A stretch of DNA of 36,444 bases from Azohydromonas australica DSM 1124 (GTDB taxonomy: Bacteria; Pseudomonadota; Gammaproteobacteria; Burkholderiales; Burkholderiaceae_C). Location of the stretch: NCBI RefSeq assembly GCF_000430725.1, contig NZ_AUMO01000082.1:1-36444 (forward strand). Reading direction: 5' to 3'. Numbering within the stretch: position 1 is the first letter of the stretch; every line of letters begins with the position of its first letter. The translations under genes and the position numbers were made by a program. This document shows, in pieces, positions 1 to 8,348 of this stretch. The notes under the pieces are model-generated. The model had not been told where the DNA came from. It did not search any database and was given only the letters and a program-made list of their open reading frames with translations.

Positions 1-1
1 C

Positions 2-256
2 ACGCCGGTCTTGCTGGGCCTGTTCTCGTTGGTGACGCTGCTGGCCGACCGACTCGTGCGTGGCGCAAAGCTGCCCATGCGCCAGGCCGCGTGGTACGTC
101 AAAACCGCCCCGACATTCAGCGACGCGCTGGCTGCGGTACGAGCCCACTGGTGGCGCGCCATCGGTTTATCAACGTCCCGTTGCGAGCGCGACATCATTA
201 AAGTACCCCGCAGCGTCTGGCGCCGCCTGCACGAGGCGGCCTGCTATGCCGCGTAA
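2..256 (+). pseudogene. Transposase, C-terminal fragment (cut by window start)
   Basis: The frame is open from the first bases of the window to a TAA at 254-256, giving about 84 residues that begin TPVLLGLFSLVTLLA and include the segment RQAAWYVKTAPTFSDAL. This looks like the extreme C-terminus of a DDE transposase of the IS701/IS4-like kind. That is recognition by eye, and the family is not certain. No start codon of its own is expected because the gene enters from the left. Immediately after the stop, and in the same frame, RTX-protein sequence begins (about 270), so the end of the element lies within roughly 15 bases of the stop. Whether the rest of the transposase is intact cannot be seen here. 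Confidence 0.55.
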
Positions 257-2129
257 TGGCCAAAGCCAAGCTACGAGTGCATCATCGAAAATGCGGTAGG
301 CGGCTCGGGCAACGACACCACCACCGGCAACGAAGCGGACAACCGGCTTTCCGGCCAGGTGGGCAATGACCGCTCGTCGGGCCTCGGCGGTGCGGACGTG
401 CTGACCGGCGGCACGGGCGCCGACACGCTCCACGGCGGTAAGGGCTTTGACACGCTCATCGGCGGCGCAGGCAACGACCTCTACATCGTGGACGAGTCCA
501 GCGACGTCATCCTGGAAAGCTCCTGGGCGCCGGGCGAGACGGACACCGTGCATGCCTACGCCAGCTTCACGCTCGCGCCGGGCCTGATGGTGGAAAAGCT
601 GAAGCTGCTGGGCAAGGGCGCCCTGAACGCCACCGGCAACGAGCTGGCCAACACCCTCACGGGCAACTGCGCAGTCCAATGTGCTCGACGGCAATGCGGG
701 CGCCGACACGCTCATCGGCGGCACGGGCAACGACCCCTATGTCGTGTGCGAGACCACCGACGTGGTCAGGGAACAGTCCACGACCCGTGGCGAAATCAAC
801 ACCGTGCGCTCGTACGTCGACTTCAAGCTGGGCCTGAACCTGGAGAACCTGCAGCTGCTCGGCCTTGCCGACCTCACGGGGACGGGCAATGCAGCGGACA
901 ACCGGCTCACGGGCAATGCCGGCGCCAACCTGCTCAGCGGCCATGCGGGCGCAGACACGCTGGACGGCGGCGCGGGGGCCGACACGCTTATCGGCGGCAC
1001 GGGCAACGACACCTACGTCGTGCGCGAGGCCGCCGACGTGGTGCGCGAAGACACCACCGCGGCCAGCGAGATCGACACCGTCCTGTCTTACGTCGACTTC
1101 ACGCTCACCGCGAACCTGGAGCACCTGCAGCTGCGCGGCCTGGCCGACCTGAAAGGAACCGGCAACTCACGCGCCAACGCACTGACGGGCAATGCCGGGG
1201 CGAACGTGCTCGATGGCGGCGCGGGAGCCGACACGCTGGACGGTGGCACCGGTGCCGACACGCTCGTCGGCGGTACAGGCAACGACACCTACGTGGTGCG
1301 CGATGCCGCCGACGTGGTGACGGAGAGCTCCACGAAGGCCACCGAGATCGACACCGTGCGCTCGTACGTCAACTACACGCTGGGCGCGAACCTGGAGCAC
1401 CTGGAACTGCTGAGCCGTGCCGCCCTGAGCGCCACGGGCAACGGCTTGGCCAACAGCCTCACGGGCAATGCCGGGCGCAACCTGCTCAACGGGGGCGATG
1501 GCGCCGACACGCTCAATGGCGGTACGGGCATCGACACGCTCGTCGGTGGCGCGGGCGACGACCTCTACGTCGTTGACAACTTCCGGGACGTCATCATCGA
1601 GGGCGCCAATGCCGGCCGCGACACGGTGCAGTCGAGCGTGGACCACACGCTGGGTGACGGGCTGGAGAACCTGATGCTGGTCGGCGTCTGGCCTTCAAGG
1701 GCATCGGCAACGCCGCCAACAACCGGATCACCGGCAGCAACTGGGACAACGAGCTCCAGGGCGGCGCCGGCAACGACGTACTGATCGGCGGAGACGGCGC
1801 CGATCGATTGACCGGCGGCAGCGGCAAGGACCGCTTCAGCTTCACGGACTGGGACGACCTGGGCTTCGGCACGCTGTGCGACGTCATCACCGACTTCACC
1901 CGCGGCCAGGACCGGATCGATCTGTCCGCGATCGACGCCGATAGCACGTTCGCGGGCAGACCAGGCCTTCGAGCTGGTGACGACTAGCTTCGGCTCGAAG
2001 GCGGGCCAGCTGCGCTACAGCGCAGGCATCGTGTCCATCAATGCCGATGAGGACGCCGAGGCCGAGTTCCAGATCCAGCTCATCGGCAACGTGCCTGCAG
2101 CGCTGTCGGTGTCGGACTTCATGCTCTGA
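257..2129 (+). pseudogene. RTX / serralysin-type beta-roll protein remnant, 5'-truncated and frameshifted
   Basis: Coding sequence for calcium-binding RTX nonapeptides (GGxGxDxLxG) runs through three reading-frame changes. It starts in frame at about 270 with ENAVGGSGNDT, as in peptidase M10 C-terminal regions. At about 668 one extra T shifts the frame, and two more shifts lie near 1685 and 1957. Each later frame continues the same protein, ending FSFTDWDDLGFG...DVITDFTRGQDRIDLSAID and a final segment closing with SVSDFML and TGA at 2127-2129. Intact relatives are secreted by type I systems, and the C-terminus is typical of that export signal. No catalytic domain is present, because the 5' part is replaced by transposase sequence. 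The pieces may be translated separately, but the original product cannot be made unless the shifts are sequencing errors. Confidence 0.8.
735..1838 (+). repeat. Four tandem units of 276 bp inside the RTX remnant
   Basis: The codon after the conserved GND/GDD (Y-V-V or L-Y-V-V segment) starts at 735, 1011, 1287 and 1563, exactly 276 bp (92 codons) apart each time. Each unit encodes RTX nonapeptides followed by a conserved spacer of the form DVVxExxxxxEIDTVxSYVxxTL and NLExLxLxGxAxLxGTGN. The copy before these, starting near 479, is about 20 bp shorter. The last unit boundary given here is approximate, because the frame shifts near 1685. Confidence 0.75.
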
Positions 2130-2162
2130 GAGAGCGGCTGGCGCGCGCCCGGGGCTGGCTGC

Positions 2163-3089
2163 TCAGGACGCGCCGGTGCCGTCGAGGAAGTCCTCCACGG
2201 CCGCCGCCACCGCCTGGGGCTGGTCGTGGTGCAGCATGTGGCCGCAGCGCGGCAGCGACACGCGGCGGTGCGGCGGCAGCGCCGCCATGCGGGCCTCGAA
2301 CTCCGCGCGCGGGTAGGCCGCTCCCCAGCGCTGCAGCACCTGCGTGTCCTCGCCTTCCACCCACAGCAGCGGCGCCGTGATGCGCTGCCACGCCGCCATC
2401 ACTTCCTCCTTGCGGTAGAGCACCGGGTTGACGCGCTTGTGCGCCGGGTCGGCGCGCAGCCGCCAGCGCCCGTCGCCATCGGGCTCGGCCCAGTGCCCGG
2501 CCAGCCACGCTGCCTTGTCCGCGCTCAGGAACGGGTCGTTCTTGCGCAGCCGCCGCGCCACCGCCTCCAGGTTCTCGTAGGGCATGAGCTGCGGCGGCTC
2601 CTTGAGCTCGTCGAGCCAGGTCTCCAGCCGCGAGGGCGCCTGCGCGGGACGCGTGTCCGGCATGCCGAAGCCCTCCAGATTGACCAGGCGCCGCACCCGG
2701 CGCGGGCGCACGCCGGCATAGACCATCGCCACGTTGCCGCCCAGGCTGTGGCCCAGCAGGTCCACCGGCGTGCCGGGGCACAGGGCGTCGAGCAGGGCGT
2801 CCAGGTCGCCCAGGTAGTCGGGGAACCAGTAGGCGTCGGCGCCGGGCACGGCGGTGAGACCGAAGCCGCGCCAGTCCGGCGCGATCACCCAGCGCGGCGC
2901 GGCCAGCGCGTCCGCCAGGAACTGGAAGGAGGCGCCCACGTCCATCCAGCCGTGCAGCAGCACCAGCGGCGGACGCTGCGCCGTGGCCAGCGCCGGGTCG
3001 CCCCAGCTCAGCACGTGGTAGCGCAGCTGGCGGATGTCGAGGAAGCGGCTTTCGGCGGGAACGCGGGGTTCGTAGGTGGGCGAGCTCAT
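2163..3089 (-). CDS. Alpha/beta hydrolase
   Basis: A 308-residue alpha/beta-hydrolase-fold enzyme, predicted cytoplasmic. The oxyanion-hole motif is HGW at residues 46-48. The nucleophile is Ser115 in GHSLGG, the probable acid is Asp248 in WVEGEDT, and His284 in CGHMLHHD completes the triad. The substrate cannot be read from sequence; relatives include esterases, haloalkane dehalogenase-like and epoxide hydrolase-like enzymes. The ATG at 3089 is chosen because it gives a family-sized protein beginning MSSPTYEP. A longer in-frame start would run into the divergent acyl-CoA synthetase gene, whose start is 74 bases away. The short space between them (3090-3162) must hold both promoters. Confidence 0.9.
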   Translation of the reverse strand: MSSPTYEPRVPAESRFLDIRQLRYHVLSWGDPALATAQRPPLVLLHGWMDVGASFQFLADALAAPRWVIAPDWRGFGLTAVPGADAYWFPDYLGDLDALLDALCPGTPVDLLGHSLGGNVAMVYAGVRPRRVRRLVNLEGFGMPDTRPAQAPSRLETWLDELKEPPQLMPYENLEAVARRLRKNDPFLSADKAAWLAGHWAEPDGDGRWRLRADPAHKRVNPVLYRKEEVMAAWQRITAPLLWVEGEDTQVLQRWGAAYPRAEFEARMAALPPHRRVSLPRCGHMLHHDQPQAVAAAVEDFLDGTGAS

Positions 3090-3162
3090 GTGCCGCACTC
3101 TAGGCCAGGCCCGGGTTGTGCCGGAGAGGCAGCCGCCATACGCGCTCCTAAGCTGCCCCGCC

Positions 3163-4983
3163 ATGCAGACCGACCCTGACACCCCCCGCTCCCAGGCCAC
3201 CGCGCCCGCCACGCCCGACCGCCATGCCGCGCTGGTGCAGGTCTGGCGCTGGCGCGTGCCCGCCGATTTCAACCTCGCCGAGGCCTGCTGCGGGCGCTGG
3301 GCGCGCGAGACGCCGCAAGCCGTCGCCATCCGCCAGGTGGAGGCGGACGGCACGGTGCGCAGCCTCAGCTACGCCGAGCTGCAACGCGATGCGAACCGCC
3401 TCTCGCACGCGCTGCGCCGCCTGGGCGTGGCGCGCGGGGACCGGGTGGCGATCGTGCTGCCGCAGCGCTTCGAGACGGCGGTGGCGCACGTGGCGCTGCA
3501 CCAGATCGGCGCGATCGCCATGCCGCTGACCACGCTCTTCGGGCCGGAGGCGCTGGAGTTCCGGCTGCGGCACAGCGAGTCGGTGCTGGCGATCACGGAC
3601 GAGGCCGGCATCGAGGCGCTGCGCAGCCTGCGCACCGCCGTGCCGGGCCTGCACACGCTGCTGGCCGTCGGCGGTGCCCAGGGCCGCGGCGAGGCGGACA
3701 CGGTGGATTGGGACGCCGCGCTGGACGCCGCGCCCGAGGGCTTCGAGCGCGAAGCCACCGGCGCCGAGGACCCGGCCATCCTCATCTACACCAGCGGCAC
3801 CACCGGCGCGCCCAAGGGCGCGCTGCTGCCCCAGCGGGCACTGCTGGGCAATCTCACCGGCTTCGTCGCCAGCCAGAACGGTTTCGACCTGGGCCCGCCC
3901 TGGGGGCTGCCGGCGCTGGAGGAGGGCGCCGCCGCGTCCGCCGAAGCGCCGCCGGTGCCCGGCCCGTTCTGGAGCCCGGCCGACTGGGCCTGGACCGGCG
4001 GGCTGATGGACGTGCTGCTGCCCACGCTGTTCTTCGGCCGCGAGGTGCTGGCCTACCGCGGGCGCTTCGACCCCGTGCGCGCCTTTGAGCTGCTGCAGGC
4101 GCACGGCGTGACGCACAGCTTCCTGTTCCCCACGGCGCTGAAGGCCATGATGAAGGCGGTGCCGCGCCCGCGCGAGCGTTTCGACTTGCGCCTGCGTGGG
4201 CTGATGAGCGCGGGCGAGGCCGTCGGCGACGCTGTCTTCAGCTGGTGCCGCGACAAGGTGGGCGTGGTGGTCAACGAGATGTTCGGCCAGACCGAGGTGA
4301 ACTACATCGTGGGCAACTGCGCCACGCCGGCCACGGCCGACGGCCGCCCGGCGCAGGGCTGGCCGGCGCGGCCCGGCAGCATGGGGCGGGGCTATCCGGG
4401 GCACCGGGTGGCGGTGATCGACGACGGCGGGAACGTGTGCCCGCCGGGCGTGGTGGGCGACGTGGCGCTGCACCGGCTGGACGTGCACGGCGAGCCGGAC
4501 CCGATCTTCTTCCTGGGCTACTGGCGCAACGAGGACGCCACGCGCGCCAAGTTCACCGGCGACCCGGCGGACAGCTGGTGTCGCACCGGCGACATGGCGG
4601 AGATGGATGCCGAGGGCTACCTCTGGTATCGCGGCCGCAGCGATGACATGTTCAAGGCGGCGGGCTACCGCATCGGCCCGGGCGAGATCGAGAACTGCCT
4701 GCTGAAGCACCCGGCAGTGGCCAATGCCGCGGTGGTGCCCAAGCCGGACCCCGAGCGCGGCGCGCTGGTGAAGGCCTACGTGGTGCTGGCTCCCGGCTTT
4801 CACGGCGACGCGGCGCTGGTGGAAGAGCTGCGGCAGCACGTGCGCGGGCGGCTGGCGCCTTACGAATACCCGAAGGAGATCGAGTTCATCGAGCAACTGC
4901 CGATGACGACGACGGGGAAGGTGCAGAGGAAGGTGTTGAGGGAACAGGAAGTGGAGCGCGCTCAGGGCCGCCCACAGGGCTGA
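3163..4983 (+). CDS. Acyl-CoA synthetase, AMP-binding family
   Basis: A 606-residue ANL-superfamily ligase that should activate a carboxylic acid to acyl-AMP and then acyl-CoA. The phosphate-binding motif YTSGTTGAPKG lies at about residues 209-219, and NEMFGQTE at about 371. WCRTGD follows at about 472, and the hinge region with YRGRSDDMFKAAGYRI and GEIE comes next. The catalytic lysine is Lys586 in TTTGKVQRKVL. The overall pattern is closest to medium-chain or acetyl-CoA-synthetase-like enzymes, and the exact acid is not predictable. The ATG at 3163 (MQTDPDTPRSQ) is preferred over an upstream in-frame ATG at 3076, which would overlap the divergent hydrolase gene. Confidence 0.92.
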   Translation: MQTDPDTPRSQATAPATPDRHAALVQVWRWRVPADFNLAEACCGRWARETPQAVAIRQVEADGTVRSLSYAELQRDANRLSHALRRLGVARGDRVAIVLPQRFETAVAHVALHQIGAIAMPLTTLFGPEALEFRLRHSESVLAITDEAGIEALRSLRTAVPGLHTLLAVGGAQGRGEADTVDWDAALDAAPEGFEREATGAEDPAILIYTSGTTGAPKGALLPQRALLGNLTGFVASQNGFDLGPPWGLPALEEGAAASAEAPPVPGPFWSPADWAWTGGLMDVLLPTLFFGREVLAYRGRFDPVRAFELLQAHGVTHSFLFPTALKAMMKAVPRPRERFDLRLRGLMSAGEAVGDAVFSWCRDKVGVVVNEMFGQTEVNYIVGNCATPATADGRPAQGWPARPGSMGRGYPGHRVAVIDDGGNVCPPGVVGDVALHRLDVHGEPDPIFFLGYWRNEDATRAKFTGDPADSWCRTGDMAEMDAEGYLWYRGRSDDMFKAAGYRIGPGEIENCLLKHPAVANAAVVPKPDPERGALVKAYVVLAPGFHGDAALVEELRQHVRGRLAPYEYPKEIEFIEQLPMTTTGKVQRKVLREQEVERAQGRPQG

Positions 4984-5100
4984 AGCGCCGGGTCGCTGCC
5001 CGGCACGGCATAGGCTGTCTCCTCGTTCCCACGTCCAGGGTCTTTCCGCGCTGGCCGGCGATGGGCATGGCGGATGCCCGCCTTCCAGCGCCGGCCGGTC

Positions 5101-5118
5101 GCGCAGGTTCTCCTGCGC
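5101..5118 (+). promoter_or_regulatory. Stem-loop in the leader of the Hsp20 gene
   Basis: GCGCAGG (5101-5107) and CCTGCGC (5112-5118) form a perfect 7-bp stem with a TTCT loop. It sits 22 bases upstream of a strong Shine-Dalgarno sequence, AAGGAGG (5139-5145), which is 7 bases before the ATG. The CTCCT inside the hairpin (5110-5114) could alternatively pair with AGGAG of the Shine-Dalgarno sequence. Such a switch would fit an RNA-thermometer type control of a small heat-shock gene, but this is inference from pairing alone. Confidence 0.35.
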
Positions 5119-5152
5119 GCCGCGCCGGCCATTCCGACAAGGAGGCCCGACC

Positions 5153-6091
5153 ATGGACGACCAACAGCAGCGCGGCCCGCAGGACGCGCAGATGCAGCAA
5201 CAGGGTGAGCCCTCGCCCCAGCAGGGCGGCGGCCAACAGCAGGGCAGCCAGCAGTCGCAGTTCAGCGCGTCCTCGCCGCAGCAGGGCGGCGCTTCGGGCG
5301 GCCCCTCGCCCGGCGGCGGCAGCAGCGGCGGCGGCGCGCAGCAGGGAAGTACCGGCGCCGACGACGCCACCCGCCGCGGCGGCAATCCCTACACCGATTT
5401 CTTCACCCGCCGCGGCACCAGCCCCATGGACTTGCTCAAGCGGCTCGACGAGGACGTGGACCGCCTCTTCCACCAGTTCGTCGGCGGCGGGCGCGAGTTG
5501 CTGCGCAACCGCCTGCGTGACCGCGGCGGCATGGACGCCTCGGCGGACATGGGCACTGGATCCGCCGCCGGCAGCAGCGGCGGCACCGATGAGCGCCAGA
5601 CCGAGGCCGCCGGCGGCGCATCCTCGGCCAGCGGCGCCGTGTCGCCCATGTTCGCCTCGGGCTGGCTGCCGGAGGTCGAGGTGAGCGAGCGCAATGGAAA
5701 GCTCCTCGTCCACGTCGACCTGCCGGGCCTGTCGCGCGAAGACCTGCAGATCCATTTCGACAGCGACCAGCTCGTGCTCCAGGGCGAGCGCCGCAGCACC
5801 CGCACCACCAGCCAGCCTGGCGGCTACTACCGCACCGAGCGCACCTACGGACAGTTCAGCCGCGTCATCCCGCTGCCCGAGGGCGTCAACCCCGACACCG
5901 CCCAGGCCAGCTTCCACAACGGCGTGCTGGAGATCTCCTTCGACATGCCGGTGCGCCACAACCACACGCGGCAGATCCCGATCGGCGAGGGCGGCGTGGG
6001 CACCGGGGCCGCCATGGGCACCGCCGACAGCACCGGCTCGACCAAGGGCAGCGGCACCTCCAGCGCCGCCGGCAGCGAGACCGGGCCGTAG
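5153..6091 (+). CDS. Small heat-shock protein (Hsp20/alpha-crystallin) with long Q/G/S-rich N-terminus
   Basis: A 312-residue ATP-independent holdase-type chaperone. The alpha-crystallin domain covers about residues 170-277, with VDLPGLSREDLQI, YRTERTYGQFSR and the conserved FHNGVLEI. Ordinary Hsp20 proteins are about 140-190 residues. Here the domain is preceded by some 70 residues rich in Gln, Gly and Ser with repeated QQGG blocks, then a helical segment (about 79-125, DLLKRLDEDVDRLFHQF) and another Gly/Ser linker. It is followed by a Gly/Ser/Thr-rich tail. The start is well supported by AAGGAGG seven bases upstream. The gene appears monocistronic, with 78 bases to the next gene. Confidence 0.92.
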   Translation: MDDQQQRGPQDAQMQQQGEPSPQQGGGQQQGSQQSQFSASSPQQGGASGGPSPGGGSSGGGAQQGSTGADDATRRGGNPYTDFFTRRGTSPMDLLKRLDEDVDRLFHQFVGGGRELLRNRLRDRGGMDASADMGTGSAAGSSGGTDERQTEAAGGASSASGAVSPMFASGWLPEVEVSERNGKLLVHVDLPGLSREDLQIHFDSDQLVLQGERRSTRTTSQPGGYYRTERTYGQFSRVIPLPEGVNPDTAQASFHNGVLEISFDMPVRHNHTRQIPIGEGGVGTGAAMGTADSTGSTKGSGTSSAAGSETGP

Positions 6092-6169
6092 CGCCGATTT
6101 GCCTGGGGCGGGCGGGCCGCGGCGGCCCACTCCAGGCTTCACCCCGCAAACCGATGGTGATGCACACTC

Positions 6170-7234
6170 ATGTCCATGCTTGACACCATCCAACTGGGCC
6201 GCAGCGAGCTGCGCGTCACGCCCATCTGCCTGGGCACCATGACCTTCGGCGAGCAGGTGGACGAGGCCACCAGCCATCGCATCCTGGACCGCGCACTGGA
6301 GCGCGGCGTCAACTTCATCGACACGGCGGAGATGTACCCCGTGCCGCCCAGCGCGCAGCGCTACGGCGAGACGGAGCGCATCCTGGGCTCCTGGTTCAAG
6401 AGCCGTCCCGGCGTGCGCCAGCGCACGGTGCTGGCCACCAAGGTGGCCGGGCCCTCGCGCTATGACTGGATCGGCGGCGGCATGCCGGACCTGCGCCCCG
6501 AGCGCATCGTCGAGGCCTGCGATCACAGCCTGCAGCGCCTGGGCGTGGAGTGCATCGACCTCTACCAGATCCACTGGCCCGCGCGCCACGTGCCGGCCTT
6601 CGGCGGCGTGTACTTCGAGCCCTCCAAGCTGCGGCCCGTCACCGGCATCGAGGCGCAGCTGCAGGCGCTGGAGCGCCTAGTACGCGCCGGCAAGGTGCGC
6701 GCCATCGGCCTGTCCAACGAGACGCCCTGGGGCGTGGCGGAGTTCGTGCGCATCGCCGAGCAGATGGGGCTGCCGCGCATCGCCACGGTCCAGAACCCGT
6801 ACTGCCTCGTCAACCGCGTGGTGGACAACGGCCTGGACGAGGCGCTCCACCACGCGCAGGTCTCGCTGCTGGCCTACTCGCCGCTGGGCTTCGGGCTGCT
6901 GACCGGCAAGTACGACCAGCGCGGCTTCAACGACGTGGACAACCCCGGCCGGCTGGCGCAGTTCGAGTCCATGAAGCAGCAGCGCTGGGGCCGCATCGAG
7001 GCGCTGCAGGCCGCGCGCCACTACAACGCGCTGGCGCGCGCCAACGGCCTCACGCCCACGCGGCTGGCGCTGGCCTGGTGCTACCGCAACTGGCGCGTGG
7101 CCAGCACCATCCTCGGCGTCACCAGCGTGGCGCAGCTCGACGAGAACCTGGACGCCTGGGACACGCAGCTCTCGCCGGAGTTGCTCAAGGTCATCGACGA
7201 CATCCGCTGGTCGCACCGCGACCCGGCGCAGTGA
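6170..7234 (+). CDS. tas: Aldo/keto reductase, Tas-like
   Basis: A 354-residue NADPH-dependent aldo/keto reductase with a TIM-barrel fold. The family's catalytic tetrad is visible as Asp51 and Tyr56 (FIDTAEMYP), Lys91 (LATKVAG) and His135 (YQIHWPAR). The N-terminus LGRSELRVTPICLGTMTFG, the long insert after GSWFKSRP and the length match the E. coli Tas group. The physiological substrate is not known from sequence. The C-terminal STILGVTSVAQLDENL is the usual cofactor-phosphate-binding area. ybaK follows after 22 bases, so the two are probably co-transcribed. Confidence 0.92.
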   Translation: MSMLDTIQLGRSELRVTPICLGTMTFGEQVDEATSHRILDRALERGVNFIDTAEMYPVPPSAQRYGETERILGSWFKSRPGVRQRTVLATKVAGPSRYDWIGGGMPDLRPERIVEACDHSLQRLGVECIDLYQIHWPARHVPAFGGVYFEPSKLRPVTGIEAQLQALERLVRAGKVRAIGLSNETPWGVAEFVRIAEQMGLPRIATVQNPYCLVNRVVDNGLDEALHHAQVSLLAYSPLGFGLLTGKYDQRGFNDVDNPGRLAQFESMKQQRWGRIEALQAARHYNALARANGLTPTRLALAWCYRNWRVASTILGVTSVAQLDENLDAWDTQLSPELLKVIDDIRWSHRDPAQ

Positions 7235-7256
7235 GCACGGGACGACAAGAACAAAG

Positions 7257-7745
7257 ATGGCGAAGAAGGACAAGCACGTCAGCGAGACGCCCGCCACCCA
7301 GTTCCTGCGCCGCCACGGCGTGAGCTTCACCGAGCACCTGTACGAGTACGTGGACCACGGCGGCACCGCCGAGTCCTCGCGCCAGCTCGGGGTGGACGAG
7401 CACAGCGTGGTCAAGACGCTGGTGATGCAGGACGAGCGCGCACAGCCGCTGATCGTGCTCATGCACGGCGACCGCCAGGTCAGCACCAAGGCGCTGGCGC
7501 GCGAGATCGGCGTCAAGAGCGTGGAGCCCTGCAAGCCCGAGGTGGCGCAGCGCCACAGCGGCTACCTGGTGGGCGGCACCTCGCCCTTCGGCACCAAGAA
7601 GGCGATGCCGGTGTTCGTGGAAGCCAGCGTCCTGGCGCTGGAAAAGATCTGCATCAACGGCGGCAAGCGCGGCTACCTGGTCGGCATCGACCCAAAGCTG
7701 CTCAGCACGCTGGTGGATGCGAAGCCGGTGCACTGCGCGCTGTAG
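7257..7745 (+). CDS. ybaK: Cys-tRNA(Pro)/Cys-tRNA(Cys) deacylase YbaK/EbsC
   Basis: A 162-residue protein of the YbaK/INS editing family, which removes cysteine mischarged on tRNA(Pro). It has the usual full length. The TPATQFLRRHGVSFTEH N-terminus, the conserved lysine in VVKTLVMQ, the GYLVGGTSPFGTKK loop and the INGGKRGYLVGIDP segment are all present. Residues such as Lys in VVKTL and the GGxSPFG loop are those the family uses for substrate binding. It lies directly behind the aldo/keto reductase gene and is followed by an intrinsic terminator. Confidence 0.93.
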   Translation: MAKKDKHVSETPATQFLRRHGVSFTEHLYEYVDHGGTAESSRQLGVDEHSVVKTLVMQDERAQPLIVLMHGDRQVSTKALAREIGVKSVEPCKPEVAQRHSGYLVGGTSPFGTKKAMPVFVEASVLALEKICINGGKRGYLVGIDPKLLSTLVDAKPVHCAL

Positions 7746-7769
7746 CGCGTGCCCGGCCTGCGAAATGAA

Positions 7770-7792
7770 AAAGGCGGCTCTGGGCCGCCTTT
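7770..7792 (+). terminator. Intrinsic terminator after ybaK
   Basis: AAAGGCGGC and GCCGCCTTT form a 9-bp stem around a short TCTGG loop, 24 bases after the ybaK stop. T-rich sequence (TTTCCGTTTCC) follows. It ends the tas-ybaK transcription unit. Confidence 0.8.
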
Positions 7793-7831
7793 CCGTTTCC
7801 ATTCCAAGTTTCAAGTCGGAAGTGAACGATC

Positions 7832-7906
7832 CCCGTTCGCCCTGAGCTCGTCGAAGGGCCTGTAGGCTGGCTGTGCCGGGGCTTCGGCAGGCTCAGCCCG
7901 AACGGG
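7832..7906. repeat. REP-like inverted repeat
   Basis: Two imperfect arms face each other. CCCGTTCGCCCTGAGCTCGT (7832-7851, continuing CGAAGG) pairs with the reverse complement of the right arm at 7882-7906, which reads CCCGTTCGGGCTGAGCCTGC and then CGAAG. The arms share most of 25 positions and flank a 24-base spacer. Closely similar TTCGACAAGCTCAGGGCGAACGG-type palindromes are widespread between genes in proteobacterial genomes. It lies between the ybaK terminator and the 3' end of the dodecin gene. Confidence 0.6.
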
Positions 7907-7936
7907 TTTTATTCCCGTGCCAACGAAGAGCTGGAA

Positions 7937-8215
7937 TCAAGCCGTCCCGATCCCGCTCACCCCGCCGGCCTGCCTGCCACCGCCGTCCTCATCGCCGGCG
8001 GGCGTCTCGGGCGCGAGGCGGAAGCCCACCTTGAGTGTGACCTGGTAGTGGCCGACGCGGCCGTCGACCACGTGGCCGCGCGTTTCCACCACCTCGAACC
8101 AGTCGATGTGGCGCACCGTGAGCGCGGCGGTTTCAATGGCGTTGCGGATCGCATCGTCGGTGCTGGTGGTGGAGGACCCCACCAGGTCGATGAGCTTGTA
8201 GACGTGTTCGGACAT
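7937..8215 (-). CDS. Dodecin family flavin-binding protein
   Basis: A 92-residue protein whose first about 70 residues match dodecin: MSEHVYKLIDLVGSS, then DAIRNAIETA, RHIDWFEVVETRG and the strand HYQVTLKVGFRL. Dodecins form dodecameric hollow spheres that bind and store flavins, and the Trp in the DWFEV segment stacks on the isoalloxazine ring. The Gly-rich C-terminal extension (about 20 residues after RLAPETPAG) is longer than in typical dodecins of about 65-75 residues. The start at 8215 is supported by AAGGAGA shortly upstream. Confidence 0.88.
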   Translation of the reverse strand: MSEHVYKLIDLVGSSTTSTDDAIRNAIETAALTVRHIDWFEVVETRGHVVDGRVGHYQVTLKVGFRLAPETPAGDEDGGGRQAGGVSGIGTA

Positions 8216-8348
8216 GGCTTTTTCTCCTTGGCCGCGCCTCGCTCCTCGACGGTCCCGCGACGGCAGGCGCCGGCGGCGCGGCTTGCCTGTGGGGCAAGCC
8301 GCCTGCCGGGGCCGTCCGGCCCAGGTCCGGTAAAGGGGGAGGGCGCGC

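Noticed and set aside
257..2129. Programmed frameshifting in the RTX gene
   Set aside because: Three shifts, none at a recognisable slippery site with a following structure, plus a missing 5' half, fit decay or sequencing error better.
3148..5385. A minus-strand open frame of 745 codons opposite the acyl-CoA synthetase
   Set aside because: The opposite strand encodes a complete AMP-binding enzyme with all motifs. The antisense frame is His/Arg/Pro-rich and featureless.
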